Shown: positions 22,888 through 38,684, counted from the stretch's first letter. The stretch is DNA of 64,000 bases from Phormidium ambiguum IAM M-71 (GCF_001904725.1 NZ_MRCE01000026.1:22034-86033), one strand, 5' to 3'. Numbers and translations are program-made. Notes: generated from the letters alone by a model not told the origin.

Positions 22888-23825
22888 GTTTCCATTAATT
22901 CCACTTCCTAAAAAGGAAGCGATAAGACCTGGTATTTTGTAAATCGCCTTGAATCAATACAGTTTCCATTAATTCCACTTCCTAAAAAGGAAGCGATAGA
23001 GAAAAGAGAAGAAGTAATAAGAAAAGGGATACTAGTTTCCATTAATTCCACTTCCTAAAAAGGAAGCGATAGAGAAAAGAGAAGAAGTAATAAGAAAAGG
23101 GATACTAGTTTCCATTAATTCCACTTCCTAAAAAGGAAGCGATCATTGTTTAAGTTGGTGGATTATGGTTTAGCTATTCGCGTTTCCATTAATTCCACTT
23201 CCTAAAAAGGAAGCGATTGTTCGTCAATTAATTGATTCTATCAATAGTCAAATTGAAGTTTCCATTAATTCCACTTCCTAAAAAGGAAGCGATAACCGAT
23301 TAGAGATTACGAATTCCACTCAGACGAAGATTGTTTCCATTAATTCCACTTCCTAAAAAGGAAGCGATTGGAATGGTCAAGTTAGGGTAATACAAGATAA
23401 ACGATGGCCTGTTTCCATTAATTCCACTTCCTAAAAAGGAAGCGATTGCACATATTGCTTCTTAGGTTCTAGTAGTTTATTAAGGTCAAGTTTCCATTAA
23501 TTCCACTTCCTAAAAAGGAAGCGATAAGATATAGACAAGGAAATTAACAAGCTTTTGGCTAGTTTCCATTAATTCCACTTCCTAAAAAGGAAGCGATCGA
23601 TGCAATACACCGATAGTTCCCATCGCTAAAAGTAGGAACGTTTCCATTAATTCCACTTCCTAAAAAGGAAGCGATACCACTGTCAGCAACACCATCAGGG
23701 TTGTAGGTGTTGGTTTCCATTAATTCCACTTCCTAAAAAGGAAGCGATATCGGTGGTGGAGAAATCGGCGGAAGATTAACCAACAGATCGTTTCCATTAA
23801 TTCCACTTCCTAAAAAGGAAGCGAT
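22888..23825 (-). CRISPR. CRISPR array 2: 13 repeats, 12 spacers
   Basis: The plus-strand repeat is 36 nt, from GTTTCCATTAATTCC through CTTCCTAAAAAGGAAG to CGAT. Its reverse complement ends AATTAATGGAAAC, like array 1, so transcription is inferred on the minus strand. Starts: 22888, 22962, 23035, 23108, 23182, 23258, 23333, 23411, 23490, 23562, 23640, 23713 and 23790. CTTCCTaaaaAGGAAG gives a 6-bp hairpin. Two consecutive spacers, 22998-23034 and 23071-23107, are identical, a tandem duplication of one 73-bp unit. Confidence 0.97.
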
Positions 23826-24132
23826 ACATACCTATTAGACACCAAACACAGTCAGATGTCTAGACCTCCTTTTCGACAGGGTAGCATAACTGAGCTTTTT
23901 TACCAAGCTCAACGGGAGTTGTAAAACGCTGAAAGCCTTTGCTGGCAGGACATCGACCGGGTTGACGAAAGTATGAGCAATTGCGGGTGTTTGCCTACCC
24001 TGTCGCACTGAGTTCGGGGTAAATAAAAATTCGTCATTCGCACGAAAAAGGTGGTAGATAGGGAAAATACATTTTAGGCTAAGTGCAGATGGAGAAAAAA
24101 CCATAAGTTGTTTACTAAAACATAAAACACAG
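23826..24132 (-). promoter_or_regulatory. Leader of array 2 and upstream region of csx18 (module 2)
   Basis: A 307-bp gap shared by the array 2 leader (minus) and the csx18-cas1-cas2 promoter (plus). On the minus strand a possible promoter is TTGAGC (23907-23912), an 18-base spacer and TATGCT (23883-23888), which would start the transcript about 55 bases before the first repeat. An 11-bp inverted pair, CGACAGGGTAG at 23874 and CTACCCTGTCG at 23995, brackets it. Confidence 0.5.
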
Positions 24133-24414
24133 ATGTATATTACTCAACGTGCTGCTTTTGTTCGTAATTTAGGAATAGCTGGAATTAATGGGGCAATTAC
24201 TTTAATTATCTTACTAATTGCGCCTTTAGGATTAGCGGCTGTCTTAACTAATACTTTGTTAGTTACTGTTGCCAGCTTTATTAATGCTACTGTAGCCGAT
24301 CGCATTATCCAATTCTTGCAACCTTCGCAAATCGAAACATTACAAGCAACACTCGATCCAAAAAAGTCGTCTTCGCCAGTTCGCCGCACTGATAGTAATG
24401 ATTTGAGTCGATAA
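24133..24414 (+). CDS. csx18: Csx18-like small membrane protein (copy 2)
   Basis: A 93-residue paralogue of the protein at 7216-7494, with the same two hydrophobic helices (INGAITLIILLIAPLGLAAV and NTLLVTVASFINATVADR) and a charged tail. It precedes cas1 by 26 bases rather than overlapping it. Keeping this gene paired with cas1 in both modules argues that its role is tied to adaptation or to the membrane location of the adaptation complex; that is inference. Confidence 0.65.
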   Translation: MYITQRAAFVRNLGIAGINGAITLIILLIAPLGLAAVLTNTLLVTVASFINATVADRIIQFLQPSQIETLQATLDPKKSSSPVRRTDSNDLSR

Positions 24415-24440
24415 ACTAAAGTTACTAATTGTTAATTTGC

Positions 24441-25433
24441 ATGACTACTCTTTACGTTTCTAAGCAAGGTTGTTACGTTTTTCGTCAGCAAGAAACTCTG
24501 GTAATTAAACAAAAAGAAACTATTCTTGGTGAAGTGCAACTGCCACATTTGGAACAGGTGTTAATTTTTGGAAAATCCCAAGTTACTACTGATGCAATTC
24601 GGGCTTGTTTGGCGAGAAATATTCCTATTGCTTATCTTTCTCGGATGGGATATTGTTACGGACGAATTATGCCAATAGAACGAGGATATCGCCAACTTTC
24701 TCGCTATCAAAAACAACTAACAGCTATTGAAAGGTTACAAGTTGCCCGCTTAATTGTCCAAGCTAAATTAAAAAATAGTCGAGTTTTCTTAATGCGACAA
24801 CAACGCCGAAAACCATCAGAAGTTATCGGTTTAGCAATTCAAAGTTTAGAACATTTTATCCAACAGGCAGGAGAAGCAAATGCAATTCAACAATTAATGG
24901 GATATGAAGGTGCTGGCGCTGCTCAATATTTTTCTGCCTTTGGTGAATGTATTACTAATTCCCATTTTGTTTTTATTGCCCGTTCCCGTTGTCCCCCTGG
25001 TAATCCGGTTAATGCTATGCTCAGTTTTGGTTATCAATTATTATGGAATCACCTGTTAGCTTTAATTGAATTACAAGGGTTAGATCCCTATCATGCTTGT
25101 CTGCATCAAGGCACTGAACGCCATGCTGCCCTTGCTTCAGATTTAATTGAAGAATTTCGCGCTCCGTTAATTGATTCTTTAGTATTATGGTTGGTGAATA
25201 CTAAAGTAATGGATGCCGAAACGGATTTCGATTATTACGATAGTGGTTGTTATCTCAATAATTTGGGAAGACCTAAGTATATTAAATTTTTCTTGCAACG
25301 TTTGGAGGAAGATAAAGTTACGGAATCAGGGGAAAAACAACCTCGCTGGGAGTTATTGATGCAGCAAGTTAAAGCTTTTAAAGAGTTCGTTTATCACCCA
25401 GTAAAAGTTTATCAACCTTATCAAATTCGTTAA
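24441..25433 (+). CDS. cas1: Cas1 integrase (adaptation module 2)
   Basis: A 330-residue Cas1 from ATG 24441 (MTTLYVSKQGCY), chosen over a TTG 12 bases upstream because it aligns with the module 1 start. The active-site residues are intact and numbered as in module 1: Glu156 (GYEGAGAAQYF), His222 (ACLHQG) and Asp234 (SDLIEEFRAP). It is a recent paralogue of the Cas1 at 7494. cas2 starts three bases after it. It probably serves array 2, whose leader is directly upstream on the other strand. Confidence 0.95.
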   Translation: MTTLYVSKQGCYVFRQQETLVIKQKETILGEVQLPHLEQVLIFGKSQVTTDAIRACLARNIPIAYLSRMGYCYGRIMPIERGYRQLSRYQKQLTAIERLQVARLIVQAKLKNSRVFLMRQQRRKPSEVIGLAIQSLEHFIQQAGEANAIQQLMGYEGAGAAQYFSAFGECITNSHFVFIARSRCPPGNPVNAMLSFGYQLLWNHLLALIELQGLDPYHACLHQGTERHAALASDLIEEFRAPLIDSLVLWLVNTKVMDAETDFDYYDSGCYLNNLGRPKYIKFFLQRLEEDKVTESGEKQPRWELLMQQVKAFKEFVYHPVKVYQPYQIR

Positions 25434-25436
25434 AGG

Positions 25437-25715
25437 ATGTTATTTTACGTGATTGTCTACGATATTCCTGATGATAAACGTCGCCAAAAAGTTGCCAATT
25501 TATTAGAGGGGTATGGGAAAAGAGTTCAATATAGCGTTTTTGAATGTATTCTGACGGCTGAAAAATATAAGGAACTGGGGCAAAGGTTACGCAAACGAGT
25601 CAAAATTTCGGAAGATAGTGTACGTTTTTATCCTCTCTCTGGTCATACTTTAAACCAGATCGAAACTTGGGGCGGTTGCCCTATAACTCAGCCTCCGAGT
25701 TCAACAGTGATTTGA
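25437..25715 (+). CDS. cas2: Cas2 (adaptation module 2)
   Basis: A 92-residue Cas2: LFYVIVYDIPDDKRR, LLEGYGKRVQYSVFEC and VRFYPLSGHT are all family landmarks. It is near-identical in plan to the Cas2 of module 1. The cmr2 gene of module 2 starts about 115 bases downstream in the same direction, so adaptation and interference genes may share a transcript here, unlike in module 1, where array 1 separates them. Confidence 0.95.
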   Translation: MLFYVIVYDIPDDKRRQKVANLLEGYGKRVQYSVFECILTAEKYKELGQRLRKRVKISEDSVRFYPLSGHTLNQIETWGGCPITQPPSSTVI

Positions 25716-25831
25716 AATTAGTTGAAACGTCGCTATCCCGCCTAAACATCTATGTGTAAAAAGTTATATCAAAGGTTAGGTAGTGACTTAAGTACGTGGT
25801 AAGGTCAAAATATCTTATTAGAGTGGTGTCA

Positions 25832-31514
<5,683 letters not shown>

Positions 31515-31516
31515 AT

Positions 31517-33481
31517 ATGAACATACCAGATGAAATTTGGCAGAAGTTTGTAGCAGCAAAAGTTAGCAGTAATTCAGAATTAGGTGAAATTCTAAATTCT
31601 TCTAAATTTGAAGAATATTCAAACGAAATCCTTCAAATCTCTTTTTTAGATAAAATATCATGGGAGAAAGTGCAGGAGAAACACAATAGCATCCTAAAAC
31701 AACTAAAAAAAGATTACAAGTTGACTTGTAAGAAGATAGAATTTATTCCCCCTCCTGAATTGTCTCATCTATCGGCAACTTCAAAGCTTGTTAACATTCC
31801 GGCAGGTATAAAGAATCCTTTACAAACTATCTACTGGACTAACCGCTTTCTGCCTAGCACTAAAGAGGAAAAACCTCGAATGAAAATTTTAGAAGCAGCA
31901 GAAGAAGCTGAACAAACTTGCCAGCCAATTTATCGAATACTGAACCAACGTACTCGCGAGTTAGCAGGAGATGAAAAAAACATTCTTACTGTTGAATTTG
32001 ATTGGCGTGTTAGGGTAGGCGGTAATCGTGGCTTTCGGGAGTTATTGTTACCCGTATTTCATCCGGTGTTTGGAATTCCTTATATTCCTGCTTCTAGCCT
32101 CAAAGGTGCAGCACGAGCTTGGGCAAAAAATAACGGTGCGTGTCAACAAGTAAAAGATTTATTGGGAATGTTAGATGGTCAAGAAGCTAGTGCTGCTAAA
32201 GTAGAATTTTTAGATGCTTTCCCAACTCATCCTTGTTTGAGTATTGATATTGCTACTCCCCAGTGGAGTTGGGAAGGAGAACGGGTAGTAAAATATCAAC
32301 CAGAACCTCATCCGTTATTAAGTTTAGAAAAAGCACAGTTTGTAATTGGTTTGTGTGCTACCGCTAGAGGAAATCAAAATGATGTAAATATAGTAAAATC
32401 TTGGCTGGATAAAGCACTTGATTTAGGAATTGGTTCTCGCGTCAGTAGCGGCTACGGAATTCGGAAATTTGAACAGAATCAACAGCAAAATTCAGGCAAT
32501 GTGAGAAGTTACGATTTTAAATTGTGGACACAAGGAATGTACGGTGTCAATCCACCAACAAGAGATAATTACTATGTAGGCACTGTAGAATTCCGTCCTA
32601 CAGCTGTTAGAGGTATATTAAGATATTGGTTTAGATCTGTTGCTTTAGGTCTATATTCCCCTGCTAAATGTAAGGAGATAGAAGCAGATTTATTTGGTAC
32701 TATTGAACCACAAGCAAAAGCTGGCAGTATTCTTATTCAAGTCAAGTTAGTAAATGAAGAACATTTAGAAAATCGTCCTCATTATTATGAAGGAACAATT
32801 ATTATTAAAGCAGTTTCTAGTTTACACCTTGATTTAGCTGGAAAACTACTGATCTTGGCATCTCATTTGGGGGGAATAGGTAGGGGTTTTCGACGACCTT
32901 TACACTGGAATAACCCTCTCGGTTTACGTGGCTGCTATTGGGAACTAGCCGATGAGTTTCGTTTACCTTTTCATCCGAGAGAAACACAACAACCTGAATG
33001 GTTAGAATTTTTTGAACAATTAAAGAAAAGTTTTGCAAAAATATCTTCTTTTAATACTCCAGGTAGAGGGAGTCCCGGAACTGTTAAACCTCGCTATCAA
33101 GATGTGTTAAATACTAATGCCAGAATTTATCTAGTACCTTGTGCAAATTTGCGCCATCCAAGCGATCGCAAAATCAATTGGTTAAAAGATGGAGTTAAAA
33201 CAGAAGTACGAGGTGAAGCTTTAGGAGTACTTTATGCAAATAATAATTATAAAGGAGAGACAGAAGATAGAAATGGCAATATTACTGGCGGTAATAGAAT
33301 GGTAGGTGGTAAAAGAGAAGTTCCATCTTATGTGCTAATAAAATCTAACTACTACAAGTCGCAAAACTATCAAGTGGCTACAATTTTTGGTGTAGACGAA
33401 GTGAACGACCGCCAACTATTTGGAAATAGTTTACCAAATGCTATTGAAGTCTGGAACTCTTTTTTGCAAACCTCTTCTTAA
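31517..33481 (+). CDS. cmr6: Cmr6-Cmr1 fusion (module 2)
   Basis: A 654-residue fusion of two RAMP subunits. An N-terminal stretch of about 110 residues is not in the module 1 copy. The Cmr6-like part has IPYIPASSLKGAARAWA and GIGSRVSSGYG. The Cmr1-like part has VEFRPTAVRGILRYWFRS, ADLFGTIEPQAKAG and GGIGRGFRRPLHW, closer to the usual Cmr1 signature than the module 1 copy. It starts two bases after cmr5. Confidence 0.88.
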   Translation: MNIPDEIWQKFVAAKVSSNSELGEILNSSKFEEYSNEILQISFLDKISWEKVQEKHNSILKQLKKDYKLTCKKIEFIPPPELSHLSATSKLVNIPAGIKNPLQTIYWTNRFLPSTKEEKPRMKILEAAEEAEQTCQPIYRILNQRTRELAGDEKNILTVEFDWRVRVGGNRGFRELLLPVFHPVFGIPYIPASSLKGAARAWAKNNGACQQVKDLLGMLDGQEASAAKVEFLDAFPTHPCLSIDIATPQWSWEGERVVKYQPEPHPLLSLEKAQFVIGLCATARGNQNDVNIVKSWLDKALDLGIGSRVSSGYGIRKFEQNQQQNSGNVRSYDFKLWTQGMYGVNPPTRDNYYVGTVEFRPTAVRGILRYWFRSVALGLYSPAKCKEIEADLFGTIEPQAKAGSILIQVKLVNEEHLENRPHYYEGTIIIKAVSSLHLDLAGKLLILASHLGGIGRGFRRPLHWNNPLGLRGCYWELADEFRLPFHPRETQQPEWLEFFEQLKKSFAKISSFNTPGRGSPGTVKPRYQDVLNTNARIYLVPCANLRHPSDRKINWLKDGVKTEVRGEALGVLYANNNYKGETEDRNGNITGGNRMVGGKREVPSYVLIKSNYYKSQNYQVATIFGVDEVNDRQLFGNSLPNAIEVWNSFLQTSS

Positions 33482-33504
33482 AAAATCAATTCGAGGTAAG
33501 AAAA

Positions 33505-35211
33505 GTGAATTTCGATCGAGTAACTGTAGATCCAAAAACATCATTTATCTATTTCGTTTATCCGTTTCTATTTGATACAGGAGAGTTTGAAGCACGAGTA
33601 AAGGCAATTGATACGGCACAATTACCGGGGCGCGATCGCACTCATAAAATCTGGGAACCACAAAAATTTTCGGAAACTGATTTATTACTGCACGTCGCTA
33701 ATTACTTGAATGCTGAGATTAATCCTACTGCTCGATTTTGGAGACTTAGTGATGCGGTACGCGATACTTTTGGGTTTCGCGGGGGAAAAACTGATTGGTA
33801 TTTATCAACGCCACAAGGGAAGATTCAGTTTTGCTTTGGTGAAGAACAGGGGAAAGGGAATAAAGTTGTAGAATTGGTGCTATTTAAAGTTGGTGTTGGG
33901 TTTGTGATTGTGCGATCGCAACCTACATCCAATCAAGTCAATGATTGGCTCAACTTTATCCATTATTTTCGTTTTAGCAGCAAACGCCAAAATGTTAAAG
34001 TAAAGGCTGAAAAACGCCACAGAAACCAGGAAACTCAACAAACCGAACTATGTCCTTTTTTCCCGGAGTTAGCAGGTGGGATTCAACAGCATCCTGATGG
34101 TAGCGGCGAACTATACGAAATATTGAAGGTGTTACTGAATACTGCGTTAGAACCAGTCCCCCTATTTTGGCAGTTAAAGAAATTTATACCTGATTTCGAG
34201 CGCCGAAATTTAAGTCTCAAACCTCAATTATGGTTAACTTTTTGGAAATATAATAAATTGTGGTTAACTCTGAAGTTAGGAAATCTCAGCCAAAAATCAT
34301 TACCTCAATTATGCAGTAATTTCTTAGCTATCTGGGAATCATCTCCCTGGTGGAAAGAGGTATTTGTACCCGGACAAATGCTTTCTTTTACAGCATTGTT
34401 TGTAAATAATTGCTCGGAAAATGATATCCCGTACTTACTCTATAAGTTGCATAACTTTTTCCCGATCGGTGAACTAGGTGATAATCCTGCACTTGGGGAT
34501 TTAGAGATCGATCGCTCAACCAGAATATGTTATGGAAAAGAACAATGGTTTAATTTTTCTTTGGAAGGCAGTAGCTTTTTAGCGGTTGATGCTCCCAAAA
34601 GTAAATTTTACCAGCAAAATTTACCCGCTCATTTGCGCGATCGCTATTTTTTATTATTCCTTTTAGCATTGCATCAGCGATTTACTTTAATGATGCTATC
34701 GGCAAAAGTGGCAGATAATTGGGTTGTTGATGAAGATGCGAAAATAGATGCCAAACGGCAAAAACTTTTTGAAGAAATCCGTAATCAATTATTAGTATTT
34801 ACCGCAAGGGGTTACTACACCCAAGCTATGCAGCGAGAACAACATCATCGCTGTTATCAGAAATGGCATGAAGTTTTTGACTTAGAAAGATTGTATCAAG
34901 AAGTGAGTGATGAAGTGCGGGAAATGCACGAATATTCGCTAATGCGACAGACACGACGGTTAGAAAGAACTATCCAAATTATCGGTGTGGCTGCGGGAAC
35001 TGGTGGTATTGTTGCTTCGAGTACTTCTGCTTACATTAAGGAACCTTTAAAGTTGAATTTCTCTGGAAAATTAGACACCATTCATCCGGGAGTTTCGGCT
35101 TTGATGTTGAGTTTGTTGCTTGGTGTAATCGCAGGTGGTTTGACTTGGTTAGGTACGGGTGGCTGGAATTGGTTATTAACTAACATTAAGCAATCTTTTT
35201 TTAAAAATTAG
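33505..35211 (+). CDS. Candidate membrane effector, CorA-like architecture
   Basis: A 568-residue protein I do not assign to a named family. A long soluble region (about 1-440) is followed by a charged helix (REQHHRCYQKWHEVF, LYQEVSDEVREMHEY) and two C-terminal membrane helices, about 489-511 (IIGVAAGTGGIVASSTS) and 529-555 (SALMLSLLLGVIAGGLTWLG). A helical stalk leading into two terminal membrane helices resembles CorA-type channels, which are known type III CRISPR effectors, but the CorA GMN motif is absent. It starts with GTG 24 bases after the cmr6/cmr1 fusion and 20 bases before CARF-HEPN 3, so it belongs to the operon. Module 1 has no counterpart. A membrane-damaging or channel role is inferred. 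Confidence 0.6.
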   Translation: MNFDRVTVDPKTSFIYFVYPFLFDTGEFEARVKAIDTAQLPGRDRTHKIWEPQKFSETDLLLHVANYLNAEINPTARFWRLSDAVRDTFGFRGGKTDWYLSTPQGKIQFCFGEEQGKGNKVVELVLFKVGVGFVIVRSQPTSNQVNDWLNFIHYFRFSSKRQNVKVKAEKRHRNQETQQTELCPFFPELAGGIQQHPDGSGELYEILKVLLNTALEPVPLFWQLKKFIPDFERRNLSLKPQLWLTFWKYNKLWLTLKLGNLSQKSLPQLCSNFLAIWESSPWWKEVFVPGQMLSFTALFVNNCSENDIPYLLYKLHNFFPIGELGDNPALGDLEIDRSTRICYGKEQWFNFSLEGSSFLAVDAPKSKFYQQNLPAHLRDRYFLLFLLALHQRFTLMMLSAKVADNWVVDEDAKIDAKRQKLFEEIRNQLLVFTARGYYTQAMQREQHHRCYQKWHEVFDLERLYQEVSDEVREMHEYSLMRQTRRLERTIQIIGVAAGTGGIVASSTSAYIKEPLKLNFSGKLDTIHPGVSALMLSLLLGVIAGGLTWLGTGGWNWLLTNIKQSFFKN

Positions 35212-35230
35212 TAACGGGAGTGAATCAATT

Positions 35231-36943
35231 ATGGCAATTTTATTGGCAAATATCGGTACTTCTGATTTGGCGGTACAAATACCGATTAATGGGGAAAATT
35301 ATTATCTGCCGATCGACTATTTACAAGCTGAAGCTAATATTAGCAGAAAAATAGCTCTATTACGGTCAGAACTTCAGGAGTTATGGGACTACAAAAAACA
35401 ACGCAGCTATATTGAAACTATACTTTACAATGAGCTAGGTTTTCGTGCTAATGAAAAACAAACCAGCAGATATTTAACGGAGGTTTTGCTTAAGGAATAT
35501 CAAAGTAAGCCGGATTATTGGTATCCCAGGATTAAACCTGTAAGAATTTTGGGTAGTATTGAAAAAGCAATGTCTTTCGGAGCGAAAACGGGCTATATTT
35601 TTGTTACTAACCAGCAAACAGAAGTAAAGCCTGATGGAGAGGAAAAAGATACATTTTATTTGTTTAAAATTTTGGAAAAATGGCTGCAAGATGCTAAGTT
35701 AGATTTTCATGTTGAGCCTGTGCTTTTAGATGGGAATGTCAATGCTAATGAGCTTGAGTCGATGTTGAAGTGCTATTACGAAGCAATTAGTAAAATTAGC
35801 AAAGCGGAAAAGTTAAATCAAGTTAAGGATGACAATGAATTAGTTTTAGTTAGCATTAAAGGTGGTACGGAAGCGATGAAAACGGCGTTGCAGATTCAAG
35901 CGATCGATGCTGGTTTCAAAAAGCTAGTTTTTCTCGATCCAGAATTATCGTTAGAACGAATTTTATATGGACAAGCTTCCGAATGTAGGCTAACTTTATA
36001 CTGGCGGCATTTACAAAGCCAAAAATATCGGACTGTTGGACAGTTACTCGATCGCTGGGATTTTGATGGTGCGATTCAAGTTCTTACTGATTGGCAAAGT
36101 ACTCTCACTTCTTTACCAACAGGGATTGTTGATGATTGTGATATTTCCCAAAGCCAAGATGTAATTAAATCTGTGATTCAATTACTGGAAATTGGTTCTT
36201 GTTTGTTTAATTTAGATACGGAAAGGGCTAAGATTTTTATTACAGAAGGTAGTTGGACGAAGATTGAAAATGATATAAATTATCCTCAATATAAATGGCT
36301 GAATTTATATACTTTATGCCGCATTCATTGGCAACTTAATCAAGTAGCAACTTTTCTGCCCCGACTGAGTTCGTTTGTTGAGGAACTGTTAAATTACTTG
36401 ATGCTTCAATTAAGTGAAGGTAAATATTTCTTGAAAAACGAAGATTTCAAGCTAGATGTAAATCAATTAGAACCAGAATTATTTAATGTGTTTGCTAAAT
36501 TAGAAGGACAGAAAAAAATTGAAGAATACACGGAAAATTTTACCGAGCCATACTGGTTAAGATACATTTATAATAAACTACACTTTGTAGAAGCTTTGGT
36601 TAAGTTTCAAGCTAGAGATTTGGAAGTTTGGAAACCTATTAAAAGTTCTGTAAAGAAACTAAACTATTGGATAGAAATTAGAAATGATATAATTCATCGC
36701 GCTACGGGTGTATCGAAAGATGGAATGGTTGAATTGCGATCGAAAGACTGTCAAGACGGAAAAAAAATAGCGATCGCAGCTTGCGCTCCAGAAGATATAA
36801 CCGCTGAAATAGCTAATCTTATTGATTGCGTTTCTACTTTTTTAAATGAGCCTACAAAGCCTTGCGTTGGTGAAAATAGTCAGTATTATATCTATTCAGA
36901 GATTAGAGATTCTGTACTCACTAAATTGAACGAAAATCTTTGA
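35231..36943 (+). CDS. CARF-HEPN ribonuclease (copy 3)
   Basis: A 570-residue paralogue of the protein at 18842. CARF start LLANIGTSDLAVQI, a conserved VSIKGGTEAMKTALQ and HEPN motif R484-N-D-I-I-H489 are present. It is the last gene of the module 2 operon, right after the membrane protein, and a terminator hairpin follows. It is expected to degrade RNA when it binds the oligoadenylate made by the HD-less Cas10. Confidence 0.8.
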   Translation: MAILLANIGTSDLAVQIPINGENYYLPIDYLQAEANISRKIALLRSELQELWDYKKQRSYIETILYNELGFRANEKQTSRYLTEVLLKEYQSKPDYWYPRIKPVRILGSIEKAMSFGAKTGYIFVTNQQTEVKPDGEEKDTFYLFKILEKWLQDAKLDFHVEPVLLDGNVNANELESMLKCYYEAISKISKAEKLNQVKDDNELVLVSIKGGTEAMKTALQIQAIDAGFKKLVFLDPELSLERILYGQASECRLTLYWRHLQSQKYRTVGQLLDRWDFDGAIQVLTDWQSTLTSLPTGIVDDCDISQSQDVIKSVIQLLEIGSCLFNLDTERAKIFITEGSWTKIENDINYPQYKWLNLYTLCRIHWQLNQVATFLPRLSSFVEELLNYLMLQLSEGKYFLKNEDFKLDVNQLEPELFNVFAKLEGQKKIEEYTENFTEPYWLRYIYNKLHFVEALVKFQARDLEVWKPIKSSVKKLNYWIEIRNDIIHRATGVSKDGMVELRSKDCQDGKKIAIAACAPEDITAEIANLIDCVSTFLNEPTKPCVGENSQYYIYSEIRDSVLTKLNENL

Positions 36944-36997
36944 ACATAAAAAGCTGTTGGTAATGTTGCCAACGACTAAATCATATTGCAATAAATT

Positions 36998-37025
36998 AAT
37001 GCCACTTTATTTGTAAAGTGGCATT
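36998..37025. terminator. Bidirectional terminator between module 2 and array 3
   Basis: AATGCCACTTT (36998-37008) and AAAGTGGCATT (37015-37025) form an 11-bp stem with a 6-base loop and a T-run on the plus strand. It lies between the convergent CARF-HEPN 3 gene and the distal end of array 3, five bases from the array. Confidence 0.75.
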
Positions 37026-37030
37026 TTTAC

Positions 37031-38303
37031 ATTTCCATTAATTCAACTTCCGAAGAAGCCTAAAGGTTATTTTATTCTAGGAGTCTGTTATGGCTTACGA
37101 TGATAAGTTTCCATTAATTCAACTTCCGAAGAAGCCTAAAGTCCAAATGATTCAACGTTTGCGTGTGACGGATCTACTGCGTTTCCATTAATTCAACTTC
37201 CGAAGAAGCCTAAAGTAGAAGCTTAACCCAACCTCTCGTTGTTTTTACATTGTTTCCATTAATTCAACTTCCGAAGAAGCCTAAAGATGTTAACGGCAGG
37301 AAATCTAAAGTCCATGTTCCTAAGGTTTCCATTAATTCAACTTCCGAAGAAGCCTAAAGAGTTGACTGGAAAGAAGGTTACACCCAAGATGGTGTATGTT
37401 TCCATTAATTCAACTTCCGAAGAAGCCTAAAGCGGTACTTGGTATCGGTTCCAGCCGGACATACCCGAACGTTTCCATTAATTCAACTTCCGAAGAAGCC
37501 TAAAGTTGATCTGCCAAAGTTTCCATTTGAAAGTATAGAGTTTCCATTAATTCAACTTCCGAAGAAGCCTAAAGAACACCAATTACTGGAGTGACCCTTG
37601 AAGGCACTCCCAAGTTTCCATTAATTCAACTTCCGAAGAAGCCTAAAGTAGCAATGTTGGAATGCCTGTGCAAGTCAACATGGTTTCCATTAATTCAACT
37701 TCCGAAGAAGCCTAAAGTGTTTTTGTTTAAATATTCCCTGATGACTCTGGCCGAACAGTTTCCATTAATTCAACTTCCGAAGAAGCCTAAAGTTTCAGAT
37801 GATATTTACAAGCGAAACTACACTCAAAGTTTCCATTAATTCAACTTCCGAAGAAGCCTAAAGGTATTGGATGTTCAATACGATAGTATTGTAACAAATG
37901 TTTCCATTAATTCAACTTCCGAAGAAGCCTAAAGCCCCAACATCTCAAATTGCCCCTTGGTAATTTGAGCTGACTGTTTCCATTAATTCAACTTCCGAAG
38001 AAGCCTAAAGCAGTTTACTTTGGATTTAAGCACCCGCTTTGATCCAAGTGTTTCCATTAATTCAACTTCCGAAGAAGCCTAAAGCTTTGTCGGTTCCAAG
38101 CGGGCCAGATCCACTCTTGAAAGAGTTTCCATTAATTCAACTTCCGAAGAAGCCTAAAGGTCAAAAAGATGGTTTCGGTAACGAAGTTGACGTAAGGTTT
38201 CCATTAATTCAACTTCCGAAGAAGCCTAAAGCAACACCAGTTACAGTTCCTATGCAACCAGTTGGAGAATTTCCATTAATTCAACTTCCGAAGAAGCCTA
38301 AAG
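37031..38303 (-). CRISPR. CRISPR array 3: 18 repeats, 17 spacers
   Basis: The plus-strand repeat is 35 nt: GTTTCCATTAATTCAACTT, then CCGAAGAAGCCTAAAG. The reverse complement ends AATTAATGGAAAC, so transcription is inferred on the minus strand. Starts: 37031, 37107, 37181, 37252, 37325, 37398, 37471, 37540, 37614, 37683, 37758, 37829, 37900, 37976, 38050, 38125, 38197 and 38269. The first base is A instead of G at both ends. Spacer 38011-38049 shares 34 bases with a spacer of array 4. The repeat is a close relative of the array 4 repeat. Confidence 0.97.
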
Positions 38304-38650
38304 GCTAGACTCTAAAAGCCTTGCCCAGACTTAATTGTACAGCGAATTTTCGTGGGGGTCAAATTTAACTCGGAACAGTTGCCACTAGTTCTCAATAACT
38401 ACCCAGATCGCGGACTTATAACCCATATCCAGAGAGCGATTCAGGGGGGTCAACGATAGAATGCGGGTTTCAGGCTTCACTTTACCCCCCCGAAAATCCT
38501 ACGACAGAAATTAAATAAAAGCCGCTGGTGGTGTAGTCAACGGCTGAGATTAAGGGCTTTGGGCCGATCGCCAGCACCAGTTTTCAGCATTGAGCCATAA
38601 CTCGCACTCAAACAGATGCTAGATAAATTTGACAGTTTACGTAACTTGGT
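38304..38650 (-). promoter_or_regulatory. Leader and promoter of array 3
   Basis: Read leftwards, a sigma-70 promoter is clear: TTGACC (38357-38362), a 17-base spacer and TACAAT (38334-38339), 31 bases from the first repeat. A conserved block at 38437-38496 (CGATTCAGGGGGGTCAACGA to TTTACCCCCCCGAAAA) matches the leader of array 4 at 47166-47225 and lies at the same distance from its array (134 versus 136 bases). No gene is present. Confidence 0.8.
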
Positions 38651-38684
38651 GTTTCCATTAATTCGACTTACGAAGAAGCCTTAT
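38651..38684 (-). repeat. Solitary CRISPR repeat remnant
   Basis: GTTTCCATTAATTCGACTTA, then CGAAGAAGCCTTA, matches the array 4 repeat except for one inner base and a lost 3' end, and has no partner repeat nearby. It is probably the last trace of a decayed array. The stop codon of the small gene at 38681-38935 lies inside it. Confidence 0.75.

Noticed and set aside
37591..38308. Open frames with a repeated FPLIQLPKKPK peptide
   Set aside because: They are read-through of array 3 repeats and spacers; the repeated peptide is the translated CRISPR repeat.
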